From assembly GCA_025506515.1 (NCBI GenBank), contig CM046457.1, positions 3,167,063 through 3,231,062 of the forward strand: DNA of 64,000 bases. The letters are read 5' to 3'. Source of the DNA: Flaveria trinervia (Eukaryota; Streptophyta; Magnoliopsida; Asterales; Asteraceae). Positions 47,976 to 60,411 of the stretch are shown piece by piece. The notes beneath the pieces were generated by a model. The model worked only from the letters and a program-made list of their open reading frames with translations, did no database searches and was not told the origin of the DNA. Each line of letters begins with the position of its first letter. Position 1 is the stretch's first letter. The translations under genes were made by a program, and so were the position numbers.

Positions 47976-48576
47976 TGTAAGAAAATGGGTAAAATATAGA
48001 CGAAAAACGGAACTGAATAGTTTGTTAGATCGTGAGGAAATCACTTTCCTTGATTAACAATTCGACCCTATTTGCCCGGGTATCACGAAATTTAATCTAG
48101 GATAATCTAACAAAACAATTTTGATTATGGCAAGACAAAATCAAAGAGAGATGATGAATATATAAATTTGGTTGAATATGCAAAAGTGTTTTTCTTTTTT
48201 TTTTTGGGTAGTAGTTCACGAAAAAAAAATACTGACCCCTTTGAACCAACTATACAAAATATATGGATGAAAACAAAAGTGGTTTCCAAGTTGGTTTCAA
48301 AGTTGACAGTTTTGATAAAACCGTTTATTGTTCCGATAAAGTTTTCCAAAAATTAAATTATTAAAGCTTTTTCTAAATCAATTTATAAAACGTAAAAGCT
48401 ATTCAATATTTTTAATAATTTAACTTAATATTTTATCCATTAGAATTAAACTCGTCTTATATACAAGTGTGCACTCCGCACCGATGTACTCGTATTAGAA
48501 CAAAGTTTAAATTCTTATTAGCACTCGTGTAAATTCCAATTACATAAAATGACCGGTGACACTAAAATCACCAACA
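47976..48576 (-). repeat. 3' LTR of the compact copia element
   Basis: 601 bp, bounded TGTAAG...CCAACA as written on the + strand. It is near-identical to the other LTR except for short indels and scattered substitutions. Confidence 0.93.
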
Positions 48577-48586
48577 ATCCTCCCCC
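48577..48586 (-). other. Polypurine tract of the compact copia element
   Basis: GGGGGAGGAT on the minus strand, immediately next to the 3' LTR. Confidence 0.75.
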
Positions 48587-49129
48587 ATTTTAGTGTAACC
48601 CATGAACTTACACAACCAAACAACCAAATCAAAATTTGTACATAAATGAATATGTCGAATCGATTGAATATTCAAATTAGTATTTTACACGTTTCAGATA
48701 TTCGAGAATCAGAGTGTCCTATGGATTGAACTCATCAACTCAATTGAATACTTGAAATTAAAATACATACAAATTTCATACTCAACAAATCAATACACTT
48801 GACATTGTTTATAGTCGTGTGTCCATATCCTCTCATGACCGCATAAAGGCTAAGTCCCCAACCTTTTGAAATACGACAATATTTCACGATCACATAGGTA
48901 ATTCCTTTATTCCATGTACCTGCAATATATATTTTTTTTCAAAGGAATTATTAAGAAGCTATTCTTCAACCTTAACAACTGCAGTACCGAACACGTACCT
49001 TGGATGATTTATATTGTGTTCCAATTTATTAGTGTGAGCTTTCCTCATTGAATTCAGCCCCTAATAACATATTAGAGGGGAATTGGGTATCTCACCATAA
49101 TAAAATTAAATGGACTTTAATCCCATCCC

Positions 49130-50708
49130 AATTGCATACTTGTGCACTAAGTCTCTTGCAAGACCTTTTGTCAAATGATCCGCTAAATTGTTGTGTGTTC
49201 TAATATATTCTATAGAAATAACACCATTCATGATTAATTCTCTATCATGCTATGTCTTACACCTAAATGCCTTGACTTTCCGTTATAAACTTGACTATAC
49301 GCCTTGGCTAAAGTAGCTTCACTATCACAACGTATAGAAATGAGCGCAATAGATTTAGACCACAAAGGAATTTCATAGACCAAATTCCTTAACCATTCTG
49401 CTTCTTCCCAGCAGCAGCTAGGGCATTAAATTCCGACTCCATGGTTGAGTTGGTGATACAAGTTTGTTTTTTAGATGCCCATGAAATAGCACCTCCTCCA
49501 AGCAAGAACACCCAACCTGTTGTGGATGAGTGATCCTCTAAATTGGATATCCAACTCGCATCTGAATATCCTTCTAGAATCGAAGGAAACCCCAAGTAGC
49601 TCAAACCATAATTCATTGTCCCTTTAAGATACTTGAATACTCTTTGAATTGCTTGCCAATGTTGAGCACTAGGGTTACTAGTATATCTACTCAATTTTCC
49701 GACCGCATAAGCTATATCAGGTCGTGTACTTGTCATTGCATACATTAAACAACCGATAGCTCTAGAGTATTCCAATTGCGAAACTGGTTTCCCTATGTTA
49801 GGCATCAATTTCAAACTTGGATCTAACGGCGTACTTACGGGAGAACAATCACTAAAGTTCAATTTATTAAGAATTTTCTCTATATAATGTGATTGAGTCA
49901 TCACAAATCCTTTGTTAACCCGTTTGATTCTTATTCCAAGAATCACATCCGCCTCCCCCATATCCTTCATGGAGAACCTAGATGATAACAACTTCTTTGT
50001 TTCATCTATTTGAGTTTGGTCAGTACCAAATATCAACATATCATCTACATATAAGCAAATGATCACACCAACTCCAGTAGCATCAAATCTACTATAAACA
50101 CACTTGTCACATTGATTTAGTGCAAACCCATTTGATAAAATAACTTCATCAAATTTTTGATGCCACTGTTTTGGAGCTTGTTTAAGCCCATATAATGATT
50201 TAACAAGCTTACATACTTTATTTTCATTACCGGGCATAACAAACCCTTCGGGTTGTTTCATGTAAACTTCTTCATCAAGATCACCATTTAAAAATGTTGT
50301 CTTAACATCCATTTGATGAACAACTAAATTATGTATAGCAGCTAAAGCAATCAATAATCTAATGGTTGATATTCTAGCTACAGGGGCATACGTATCAAAA
50401 TAATCTATACCGGGTTTTTGCCTAAATCCTTGAATAACCAACCGAGCTTTGAACTTATCAATTGTTCCATCAACTTTCATTTTCTTTTTGAAAATCCATT
50501 TGCAACCAAGTGGCTTACAACCTGGAGGCAAATCCACTAATACCCACGCATTATTTTCAAGAATAGATGACATTTCATCATCTATAGCTTCCTTCCAAAA
50601 TGCCACATCTCTAGACTCCATGGCCTCTCGATAAGTCTTTGGATCATCTCCAATACTATAACAATAATAGTATTTATGACCAACCTCTTCTCTTGAACCT
50701 TCTACCAA
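49130..50708 (-). pseudogene. Compact copia: reverse transcriptase and RNase H
   Basis: One long frame, 50708-49389, then a shifted tail to about 49130. RT blocks: WKEAIDDEMSSILENNAW, ARLVIQGFRQKPGIDY, HQMDVKTTFLNGDL, LYGLKQAPKQWH and the catalytic YVDD (CLYVDDMLIF). RNase H begins GYSDASW and reaches STMESEF and ALAAAGK, where one A seems missing and the frame is lost. The remaining RNase H blocks (SRHLGVRH, the NLADHLTKG-like end) are present in the other frames, with a second one-base loss near 49240. Confidence 0.9.
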
Positions 50709-50744
50709 ATAAAGTTGATAGTCGGGACCAAAATTTTTAGCAAT

Positions 50745-52130
50745 TCAACCTCTTTTGCTTTTTCGAATTTGCTGATTTTCTGTATCGGTTACATCATTTG
50801 ATGTTCCTGAACTTTGGCTTTCAGTACTATTATAAATCAGATCCTTAGGCCTGAGAATTGAAGAAAACCTCATTTCATCGAAAATGGCATCTTGCGACTC
50901 TATTACGGTGTTAACCGAAATTGAGTCATTGGGTTCCATAACATAGAACCTATACGCCTTGGAGTTTTCTACATAGCCAATAAATATGCAATCAACTCCA
51001 CGTTCACCCAATGTTTTCTGTTTAGGTTCGGGTACTTTTACAACAGCTCGACATCCCCAAATTCGGAAAAAGGATAAATTTGGTTCTTTATTGAACCACT
51101 GCTTATAAGGAGCTGATTTGTTATTCTTGTTTGGAACTCTATTAAGTACAAAACAAGATGCCAACAAAGCCTCTCCCCAAAATCCTTCACCTAAACCCGA
51201 ATAAGAAAGCATTGAGTTTACCATTTCCTTCAAAACTCTATTTTTACGTTCAGCGATACCATTTTGTTGAGGTGTATATGGAGCGGTTGTTTCATGAATA
51301 ATACCAATAGATTGAAAATATTGGCGATCCATATATTCACCTCCTCGGTCGGTTCTTAGATATTTTATTGACTTATCCAATTGTAATTCAACCTCGGTTT
51401 TATAAATCCTAAACTTATCTAAGGCTTCATCTTCTGAATGTAAGAGGTACACATAGCAAAACCGAGTAGCATCATCAATAAAAGTAATACAATACTTTTT
51501 ATTACCTAAAGAAGGTGTAGAGTGAAAGTCACATAAATCACTATGTATTAGATCTAAAATCTCAGATTTCCTATTAATATTAGGAAAATGTTGTCTAGTG
51601 ATTTTTGTGAGCATACAAGTTTTGCAACTTTCTGTATTTAAATCAAAAGAAAGAATTAAACCATCTTTAGACATATCATACAATTTTCTAAAATTTACAT
51701 GACCTAAACGTGCATGCCATAACATAGATTCATTGACTTTTTGTGTAGTAGATGTAACAAAAGCAGAATTTTCAACTAAAACGGATTTATGATCTATATT
51801 TAATTTAAACATCTATTTCTACTACAAAGGTAACCAAAGCCAACAAACATGCCACATTTAGATAATACATATTTATTAGATTCATAAACTTGCTTATATC
51901 CTTCACAATTCAAACAAGTACCACTAACTAGATTCTTACGTAGCTTAGGTACATACACAACATCAACTAATTTAATAGTTTTACCACTAGTAAAAGACAA
52001 ATTAACTACACCAACACCAAAAATAGGTTGACTCGAATCATCTCCCATTTTGACATAGGATCCATCATCTATCGGCGTTAATTTCTCGAACCACCACCGA
52101 TCTTTACAATAGTGACTTGTTGCACCCGAG
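50745..52130 (-). pseudogene. Compact copia: protease and integrase
   Basis: The protease active motif WVDSGATSHY lies near 52130-52100, just after an in-frame TGA. A segment with VVNLSFTSGKTIKL and YVPKLRKNLVSG follows (52048-51800). The integrase frame 51812-50745 has the GAG-pre-integrase block MLWHARLGHVNFRKL, zinc-finger residues (CKTCMLTK), and the catalytic triad context HSDLCD, IDDATRFCY and NGIAERKNR. It ends at a stop after IRKSKRG. RT follows in another frame about 40 nt on. Confidence 0.88.
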
Positions 52131-52138
52131 TCAACCCA

Positions 52139-53133
52139 TCATTCATTATCATCATCCTGTACATAGAAAGATTGAGGAATTAGTGAACAATAATTCTTGA
52201 CTGAATTATTAAGGTTAGTAATATTCTGACCTTCATTTTTTAGAACCGAGTCCTTAGACCCATTTCCAGCCCCACTAGTTCCAGCACCATTGTTGTAAAT
52301 TTTGACTCGGCAATCACGTTTTAGATGACCCGGCTTTTGACATCTCCAACAAACCAAATTCTTGGATTTCTTGTTCGGTTATTTGTAAGATGAAACTTAT
52401 GTTTGACACCCTTTCCTTTGTTTGTGTAATTCTTTTTGTCTTCAACCATATGAACAGAAGGCTGTCCAGATGGTTAAGAGGGCTGTCCAGATTTCCCAGA
52501 TTCAATTATCCCTTTACCCTTGCCATTCTCTTGCACTCGAAGAGACTCTTCGATGCGCAAATGGCTCCCTAATTGAACCAAAGGCAATTCCTCTTTTTGA
52601 TGTTTTAAATCACATTTGTAATCTTTCCATGAAGATGAAAGTTTATCAATGATACTTGAAACAACAAAAGATTCATCCATACTTATTTTGTGTTGTGTGA
52701 ATTGACCAAGAATACGAACAAGTTCATTATATTGTTCCATTACGGACCGTGACTCTACCATCTTATAGTTATTGAAATCACTTACAAGAAACTTTTTAGA
52801 GGAGGCGTCTTCCGCAATATACTTCGACTCCAAATCATTCCATAATTGTGTTGCACTTTCCACATGTTGATAGATATCGAAGAGAGCGTCCGACATCCCG
52901 TTCAGAATATGACCCCTACAAATGTAGTCATCATTTTCCCACTTGTTCCGTTTCCTAATCTGTTCCAGCGGTGAAACATCAGTGATTTCAGGCATTGGGG
53001 TAGACAACACATACACCACCTTCAGTGTCGTTAACAGAAAATGCATCTTTTTCTGCCAACGACGAAAATCAGTGCCTTCAAACTTGTTCAACTTGTTGAA
53101 ACTAGATGTCATCTCCTTGACAGATTCAGCCAT
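52139..53133 (-). pseudogene. Compact copia: gag
   Basis: Opens MAESVKEMTSSFNKLNKFEG at 53133, only 22 nt after the 5' LTR. Capsid-like blocks are RRWQKKMHFLL, LWNDLESKYIAEDASSKKFL and MEQYNELVRILGQF. The frame runs to 52474, is lost over about 110 nt, and resumes with the CCHC knuckle CWRCQKPGHLKRDC (52357-52139). This is the normal one-knuckle gag size for small copia elements. Confidence 0.88.
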
Positions 53134-53155
53134 GATTGCATTTGTTAATCAAGAT

Positions 53156-53751
53156 TGTAAGAAAATGGGTAAAATATAGACGAAAAACATAACCGAGTAG
53201 TTTTTTAGATCGTGAGGAAATCACTTTCCTTGATTAACAATTCGACCCTACTTGCCCGGGTATCACGAAATTTAATCTAGGATAATCTAACAAAACAATT
53301 TTGATATTATGGCAAGAAAATCAAAATCAAAGAGAGATGATGAATATATGAATTTGGTTGAATATGCAAAAGTGCTTTTCTTTTTTTTTTTTGTGTAGTA
53401 GTCCACGAAAAAAAAAATACTGACCCCTTTGAACCAACTATACAAAATATATGGATGAAAACAAAAGTGGTTTCAAAGTTGACGGTTTTGATAAAACCGT
53501 TTATTGTTCCGATAAAGTTTTTCAAAAATTAAATTATTAAACCTTTTCTAAATCAATTTATAAAATGTAAAAGCTATTCAATTATTTTAATAATTTAACT
53601 TAATACTTTATCCATTAGAATTAAACTCGTCTTATATATAAGTGTGCACTCCGCACCGACGTACTCGTATCAGAACAAAGTTTAAATTCTTATTAGCACT
53701 CGTGTAAATTCCAATTACATAAAATAACCGGTGACACTAAAATCACCAACA
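53156..53751 (-). repeat. 5' LTR of the compact copia element
   Basis: 596 bp, the partner of 47976-48576. On the minus strand it begins TGTTGGTGATTTTAG and ends CTTACA. Confidence 0.93.
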
Positions 53752-53756
53752 AACGC

Positions 53757-55455
53757 AACTTTGGAATTGAGGTGTCTCCTTACTTGCTATATATAGAAGC
53801 TTATAGATTTCTTATAGGGTATAAGTAATTCTTGAGCACGCTCTAGTATAAAAGGAATACCAAGTACTTGATACCCCACTAGTCTTGTTATGATCTATTT
53901 TTTTGAGTTCAAGTAGGAGCATGAATAGGAATACTTCACATCAACCTGACGTGTATGATTTTATATTTTTTAGATGTTAGGGTTATTGTTAGACTTGAGT
54001 TTTTTTATATTTTTTAGATGTTAGGGTTATTGTTAGACTTGAGTTTTGAGTAGTCGAGCCTTAGTTAACTATGGACCAATCACCCATGATTAAACAAAAC
54101 ATTAACCAATATCTAATCATGATAATAACTTGTTAGTTGTATCATTACCTAACTTAGGAATATTTAAATTGTATCAGTACTTGAGATATTATCAAATCGT
54201 ACTAGCAATGTTATCAACTATTTAGCAATTGTTAAACATGTAAGTTGTCATGGATGTTTTTAAAATTGGGAGGTGATAATATACTCGTTTGGTCTATATT
54301 GGTAATAATTATAATACTTACAAATATGTATGGGTCGGTAGAGTTATACATGATCCTAATATATTAAATGGGATGTGTCGAACTGACTAAAAAGTAGATA
54401 TGGTTTCTCGTATGCATCAAACACATGCTTATACCTATTTCACAACCGAGAGGGTCTGACAAGCCCGCTGTCGATTGTTGTGGTAAAACTAGGGAAGAAA
54501 CTATGCCTATGGACACAAATGTTACAACCCATATTATATGCATGTCAAAATTAATATGATTTCATTAGCATTAGCTGATATTTTTAAGTATACATGGCAC
54601 ATGTAATACATAAAAATATTTTAAAGCTGTTTAAAGATAAGTAGATATAGAAGACCATAAAGGTTACATTTTAGCTTGTTTATATACATTATTGATATGT
54701 AAAATAACAGTGTGACAAGACGAGAATATTTATATTCTATAACAAAACTTATGTTTGTTTCCGCCATAAGTTGTATCGGTTGTACACACTCGCTCGAGTT
54801 TAGGGTGTCACATTGTTTAATAGTGCAAACAAAAAGCTTTCTAGGCTTTAAGAAAATCCCTAAATCACCATTAGGTTTATGGCTTAATCATAAAAGTTAA
54901 AGACCGGTTGAAATCATAAAAGTTAAGGCCTGGTTGAAGATTATTCAGGTTCAAACCTGTTTAGAAGTAATTTAAGAACCCTAAATTAAGATATTAATAT
55001 TAGAAAAGGAAAACCTTAAGCCATAAAATTGTTTAAATCGTTTGATACGTTTCACCCGTTTAAGTGATACATATTACCGAAATGGTAAAATTCCCTTAAG
55101 GGTTTAAAAACGTGGAAGGCATGAAATTTTGTTGATTTATTATTTGATTTTTATTTTTATTATATTAATCGAAATCAAAGATTACACATGAGATCTTTTT
55201 TATTTTATGATATTCGATTGATAAAAATGATAATTTCCATGATTATTAGTATTTTAGAAAAATAGAAAATACAATCGCTAAGTGGCCACAAACACTGATC
55301 TTAAGAGCTTTAATCAGTAGGATAAGTCGGCACTTTCTCTTTTAAGTTAGATAGTTGTTGTTAGTCTTTAATTTGATTTCATTAAATATTATATTGGGCT
55401 TAATATGTGGGTTTTGGCCCAAGTCCTGATATGACCCATACGGCCATACTAGTCA
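53757..55455. other. Intergenic, nothing recognised
   Basis: AT-rich. A short direct duplication 'ttatattttttagatgttagggttattgttagacttgagttt' occurs at about 53962 and 54006. No gene or structural RNA was seen. Confidence 0.45.
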
Positions 55456-55856
55456 TGCACAAATCGGGTTTGGGCCGGACCCGGACCCGGGTTCAAACCG
55501 GGTTCGGTCCAGTCGGGTTTTTTTGTACCCGGGTATTGGGGAACCCGGGTACGAACCCGAGTCGGGTTCACTTGCGGGAAATCCTGCCCGTCATACCCGG
55601 GTCGGGTCGGGTCTGGAACCAGATCCAATACCAGGTTTGTTTATTTTTTTTAATTTTTTTTTTCTTTTTTTATGTTCAATACTGGGTTCAATATCGGGTC
55701 CAATACCGGTTCACTTCTGGTTTAGACCGGGTCGGGTTTTAAAAATTCAAAAAATCCCAAACCGGGCTGAAACCGCCGGTTTATTCCGGGTACACCCGGT
55801 ACGGGGTTGTACCCGGACCCGGGTCCGGTCAGGTCCGTACCCGGTTTTTTTGTGCA
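55456..55856. mobile_element. CCGGGT-rich MITE-like element
   Basis: TGCACAAA at the left is mirrored by TTTGTGCA at the right. The arms are packed with inverted 'ggacccgggt/acccgggtcc' words around an AT-rich centre, a folded structure typical of GC-rich hAT-like MITEs. No target duplication could be settled. Open frames here are composition artefacts. Confidence 0.55.
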
Positions 55857-55917
55857 AGTCTAACCCATACCATAGTATAGCTTCTTTTTTAATGTTCTTT
55901 TTCTTGTTTTCTTCTAA

Positions 55918-56200
55918 GAGCATTCACAATAAGTTTTTCATATATATATATATATGAGTGTGTGATTATATTATTTTAAAATATATTTATAAGTGTTTGT
56001 AAGTGAATAACAGAAAAATATTACTGTGCATCTGTAACTTTAAGAAATCATTGTATATCCTTTATAATTTTTTTAAAGTGATTAAAAATGAAAGAGAGAT
56101 AAAATATAACCATAAATATATAAAAATATTATTTAATTAAAAAATAACAATTTTTAATATAATTATAAAAATAAATATATAAAACCTGATATGACTGCTC
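55918..56200. mobile_element. Tourist-like MITE (PIF/Harbinger), copy 2
   Basis: The left end GAGCATTCACAA and the right end GAGCAGTCATA (reverse complement) are flanked by TAA on both sides (55915-55917, 56201-56203). The interior ('gtaagtgaataacagaaaa...gagagataaaatataa') resembles the copy at 19411. Confidence 0.65.
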
Positions 56201-56589
56201 TAACCGGTTATATTCAACTTCGACAGTTCATAGAATACAATAAGTAAAAAAGGATTTTACTAGTATAATGATAACTATTATAATAACAATAAATAAAGTA
56301 AAATTATTGTAGCAAATTAATTGGACCACTACAACAAAGTAGGTTGGTTGGTAATGAAGTAGATGGCAAAAAATTTCAACTAAACAAATATCAAATTTTA
56401 GCCTCGTATTTTCACAATCATTCTTCTTTCTAGTTATGCATGGTTGTCAATTCTTTTAGATGATCTAAGAATGAGTTTTTGTAGATATTTTCAGTAAAAT
56501 ACTCATAGTTAAGACATGAGGTTTTTTTAACAATAAATTTTCTTTTGAGGGGGTTGGGGGTGTGGTTGCGATTGTAAATGGATAGATGA

Positions 56590-56873
56590 GCTCAATTAAT
56601 TTGTCAATGAGTTCTAGATCAACAGGTTTAGAATGAGACACTTTATGACTTTCCAATGTGAAAGTCATGGGTTGGAGTCTCACAAGATGCAATGTGCTCC
56701 TAGTGGGCCAAGGGTTTTACCACAGTGGACCTTTAGGTTGTGGGTTTTCCTTGGAATGGTAGGCGAGTCGGGTCATTAGCGTTGTCTGTGTTCGCGAGCG
56801 TGGGTGGCCTTTCGCCATTGGGTTTACCCGAGTGACCGGGCTTAAAAATTATTCGTTGGCCGTTAAAAAAAAA
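56590..56873 (+). mobile_element. tRNA-derived SINE
   Basis: A B-box-like 'gggttggagtctcac' near 56671 lies in a tRNA-related head. A GC-richer body follows (taggcgagtcgggtcattagcg, ggcctttcgccattgggttt) and it ends in a poly-A run at 56864-56873. It has no coding capacity. The left border is approximate. Confidence 0.6.
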
Positions 56874-57056
56874 ATAAGCTCAATTAAAATAATACCTATC
56901 ATCCGAAGCAGGTTGTACATGTACCGTTAAAAAACATCTTGCACACATGAGACGATCGACCCAAACAACAAACCAACATCATGATCCTTCATCCATGTAT
57001 CTTATTCTTGTGAATTAGGTCAATATTTATAGAGAAAAGACTGAATGTCAATATAT

Positions 57057-57422
57057 CAATGTTCGGATCGAACGTCAAATCGGACGTCTTACTGGTTTAT
57101 GGTCGGACCGGATTTAATTATATTTTAATTATATTTATATGTGTAGTTAAATATAAGTAATTTATATATGATTTATATATATATATATATATATTATAGT
57201 TATATATAAAACTTAACTATATTTGTATATCAAACACATTAATTTATGATTTAAACTCCGTTTTTATCCATTAAAATAAAAAAAATATTCAAAAACCGGT
57301 CCGAACCGGTTCGGGAAGAACCGACCGGTTCGACCCCTCAAAACCGAATTGTAGCGAACCGGACCGGCCACCGGACGATCCCCGGTCGGACCGGCCGGTC
57401 CGATCCGATCGCGAAAACAATG
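57057..57422. mobile_element. hAT-type MITE (ccggaccgg family)
   Basis: Starts CAATGTTCGGATCG and ends CGCGAAAACAATG, imperfect inverted repeats. It is flanked by a perfect 8-bp target duplication CAATATAT (57049-57056, 57423-57430). The right arm is full of 'ccggaccgg/ccggtcgg' words. Part of a relative lies near 38640-38760. Confidence 0.75.
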
Positions 57423-57430
57423 CAATATAT

Positions 57431-59514
57431 ATAGAAAAGAATGAAATTATCTTTCTTGAACAATGGAAACATTATAAATGTCCTAGAAGAAGGTGTGAGT
57501 AACATTGAAAAAGAAATTATAATATCTAAAGGGGTGGGCAAAATGAATAAAATTTATTTTATGTGAGGTTCACTTGATCACTTTTAACAATAAAAATAAA
57601 AGGTACCACTAGAAACTGAAATGATTATAAAAAATTAAATGTTAGCGCATAATATGTCAAACAATTTCTTTTTGGACTAAAAGATTAAAGTATCGAATCC
57701 ACAACAACCAAAAACATTATAAACTCTACGCTTTATTCTAGAACATAAAACATTTTCATTAGCAAATTATGAATAATACAACTTTTTATTAAAATGATTA
57801 AGAGTTCGTATGTATAAAACCAGACAACAAACTATTTAATTTTGAGTAATGGAAAAGAAATAAAGGATAACCATAGATTCTTAATTATTTCCTTTTGTTG
57901 GTCGATCACTTATGTATACTAGCTAGGCAAGCTAGTTAAACCTAAAAACGTTTCACCATCAGCTCCGTTATATGTTAATATAGCCGACACAAATAAACTG
58001 ACCGATTTTAAGTAAACTAAAAAACAACGAAAAACACCAATTCATATCCCTTTTTTTCAGTGCCGACCGTTTACCAAAGCTGTGTATCGGCCGCCGAATC
58101 CGGTTTTTAAGACATTGCTATTAAATATTATAATTATCAAGAAAAACTAGATAGAGAAAGAGAGATAAGATATGATATTTGAGAAAGATACACACTTGTG
58201 TGCATGTTATTTTCTTTAAAAAATATATTAAATTTGTAACGCCGTGCCTTCACAAATGGTTAAACTTTAGATGTGTGTTAATGCGAATATAAACTAATAA
58301 TATAATATAAGTTTATTTATTTGTTATATATTAATATTTATAGCATAAGACTAGCAACGTAGATCCGACGGACTTTAAGGATTTTGCTTTTTTATCTTTA
58401 TGGTCGTAATTCACGTGTCAATTCCTTTTCTTCTTTAAACATGGGACCGATTATCAAGGAATGGAGTAACGACATTTTATATATCCTTTTTTACTCCTTA
58501 CTTTTGTATATTTATTTGAACAGTTTTTGTCAAAAAGAAGAAAACAAGTTTGTAATAACCGTTTTAGCCTAAAAGGTATTTTTGTTTTTTCAGAAAATTA
58601 AGTATATTAAAACCGTTAGTTAAAAGGATGAAAACAAAACCGATTTTGAAAACTCAAGCCAAAAGTAGAGACAAATTAAGGGTTAATACTCAAATGCAGA
58701 TAATTTACAAAACTAAGGATCAAAACCGAGATTAACGCTTCTTTTTATCTGTAACTGTCGATGTTAGTTACTTTTAAGTGAATTAACATCTGTAATGTTT
58801 CAAATACAAATAAAATGAATAACTTTGTAAAATAGTAATTAAATTTTAAAATTGTTCTAATCAGATCACTCATAAAGTTTTTTTGTTCCAATCAGGTCAC
58901 TCGTAAAACTTTATCCTAATCAGGTCACTAAAGTTTTAGGATTGTTCTAATTAGGTGATTAGTAAGTTGCAAAAATTTTAAAAAAATTGAAGCTTTTTAA
59001 AAAAATCAACAATATTTTTAAAAGACTGAAATATATTAAATAAATTATGAATTATTTAAAACAATAAAAAATGTGAGTGACTTGATTATAACACTCTTAA
59101 AACTTTAATGATTTGATTGGAACAAATAAAAATATTATTGATCCAATTGAAACACTCTTAAAATTTTAGTGACTTGATCAACAAATAAAAATATGAATAA
59201 TCCACTTAGAAGCTGCTAAAACTTGCTTACTATTCTGTGAAGTTTTCCTATAAATAAAGTTGCCTTTATATGTTTTGAAGTGTAGAAACATTTCATTGCT
59301 TTAAACTTTATAAGTACACATACATTTTTTTCTATAACATAAGTGCAAACATCAATTTAATTTGTATACATATGCATTTATAATATAGTAAACAAATCCA
59401 AAGTGTAAACAAATTGACAGAAATTGATACATTTTTCTAAACCTTGTAGAAAGTGTAACATATATTCTATGTTTTATACACCTATCTTTCTGTGCGTTTG
59501 ACACACACACACTC

Positions 59515-59547
<33 letters not shown>

Positions 59548-60411
59548 TATCTCACAAACTGAAGCCTATATTATGATGGTGAAAGAAAACAGCAGAAACA
59601 AAAGTAGTCGAAAGAAAGCAAGGTGGTTAAGTTCATAAAGGAAAAGAAAAACAGAAGCAGTGAATTCGTGTGTCAAATCAAAGAAAGAAAAATCATCAAA
59701 TGATGATCAATAAAGGTAAATTATATGATTGATTATGTTGTATAACTTTTCTTTGTACACATATGTTTATTTTATCATTAGCTACCGAACAATATACACA
59801 TATATGTACCGGTGTTCCAATGGTACCCGTACATGTAACAAAATGCTCGCTCTCTTGAACGTCAAAGAATTCAAATCTTACGTTACACAGATTAGTTGAA
59901 CTTATAAGTAGACCATAATTAAGTTGTTTAAAAAAATATACACATATATAGATCACATTGTAAAATCATATATAGATGAAATTAATCTATAAAACAAGTA
60001 ATCACCATGGTGATTTGTGACATATAGATCGAAGAAAGAATGTACAACGAGTTCATATGATGCTCACTTGTATCGATATGGATTTTTTATCAGATAAAAT
60101 ATATCAGTTAAAGTTTATTATATTTTTTTTTAGTTATAGATACATGATCTGTTTAGGTTTTTCTATAAATATTTTTACCGTATATCTACATATATTTTTT
60201 TTATTAATTATGATATCTTAAGAGGTTTTTATTTTTCTATATATTGTTGTAAAACACTACACAAGCAGATCCAATGTTACTAAAAACATGAAACCAACGT
60301 CTAAAAACATGAATTTGTTATTATTGTTTGCAATAATCCACCCGACACACAACTAATTTAGTAAGTTCCAATATGCTCAAGGTTGCAGCTGGTAGGTAAA
60401 GAGGACGATCG
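57431..60411. other. Intergenic, inverted-repeat remnant only
   Basis: AT-rich. Between about 58850 and 59215 'aatcaggtcact(c)' words on the left are mirrored by 'agtgacttgatt' words on the right, an imperfect long hairpin. A (TA)n tract lies near 59515-59547. No gene was recognised. Confidence 0.45.

Larger units (their letters stand above)
47976..53751 (-). mobile_element. Compact Ty1/copia retrotransposon, nearly complete
   Basis: A 5.8-kb element read on the minus strand. LTRs lie at 53156-53751 (5') and 47976-48576 (3'), with flanks GACGC and AACGC as a one-mismatch target duplication. Gag, protease, integrase, RT and RNase H follow in copia order. A polypurine tract GGGGGAGGAT lies directly before the 3' LTR. 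A TGA just before the protease motif and several single-base shifts break the polyprotein. No usual Met-tRNA primer site follows the 5' LTR. Confidence 0.92.

Noticed and set aside
55407..55957. Two overlapping Pro/Gly/Arg-rich open frames
   Set aside because: They coincide with the inverted CCGGGT words of a MITE-like element.
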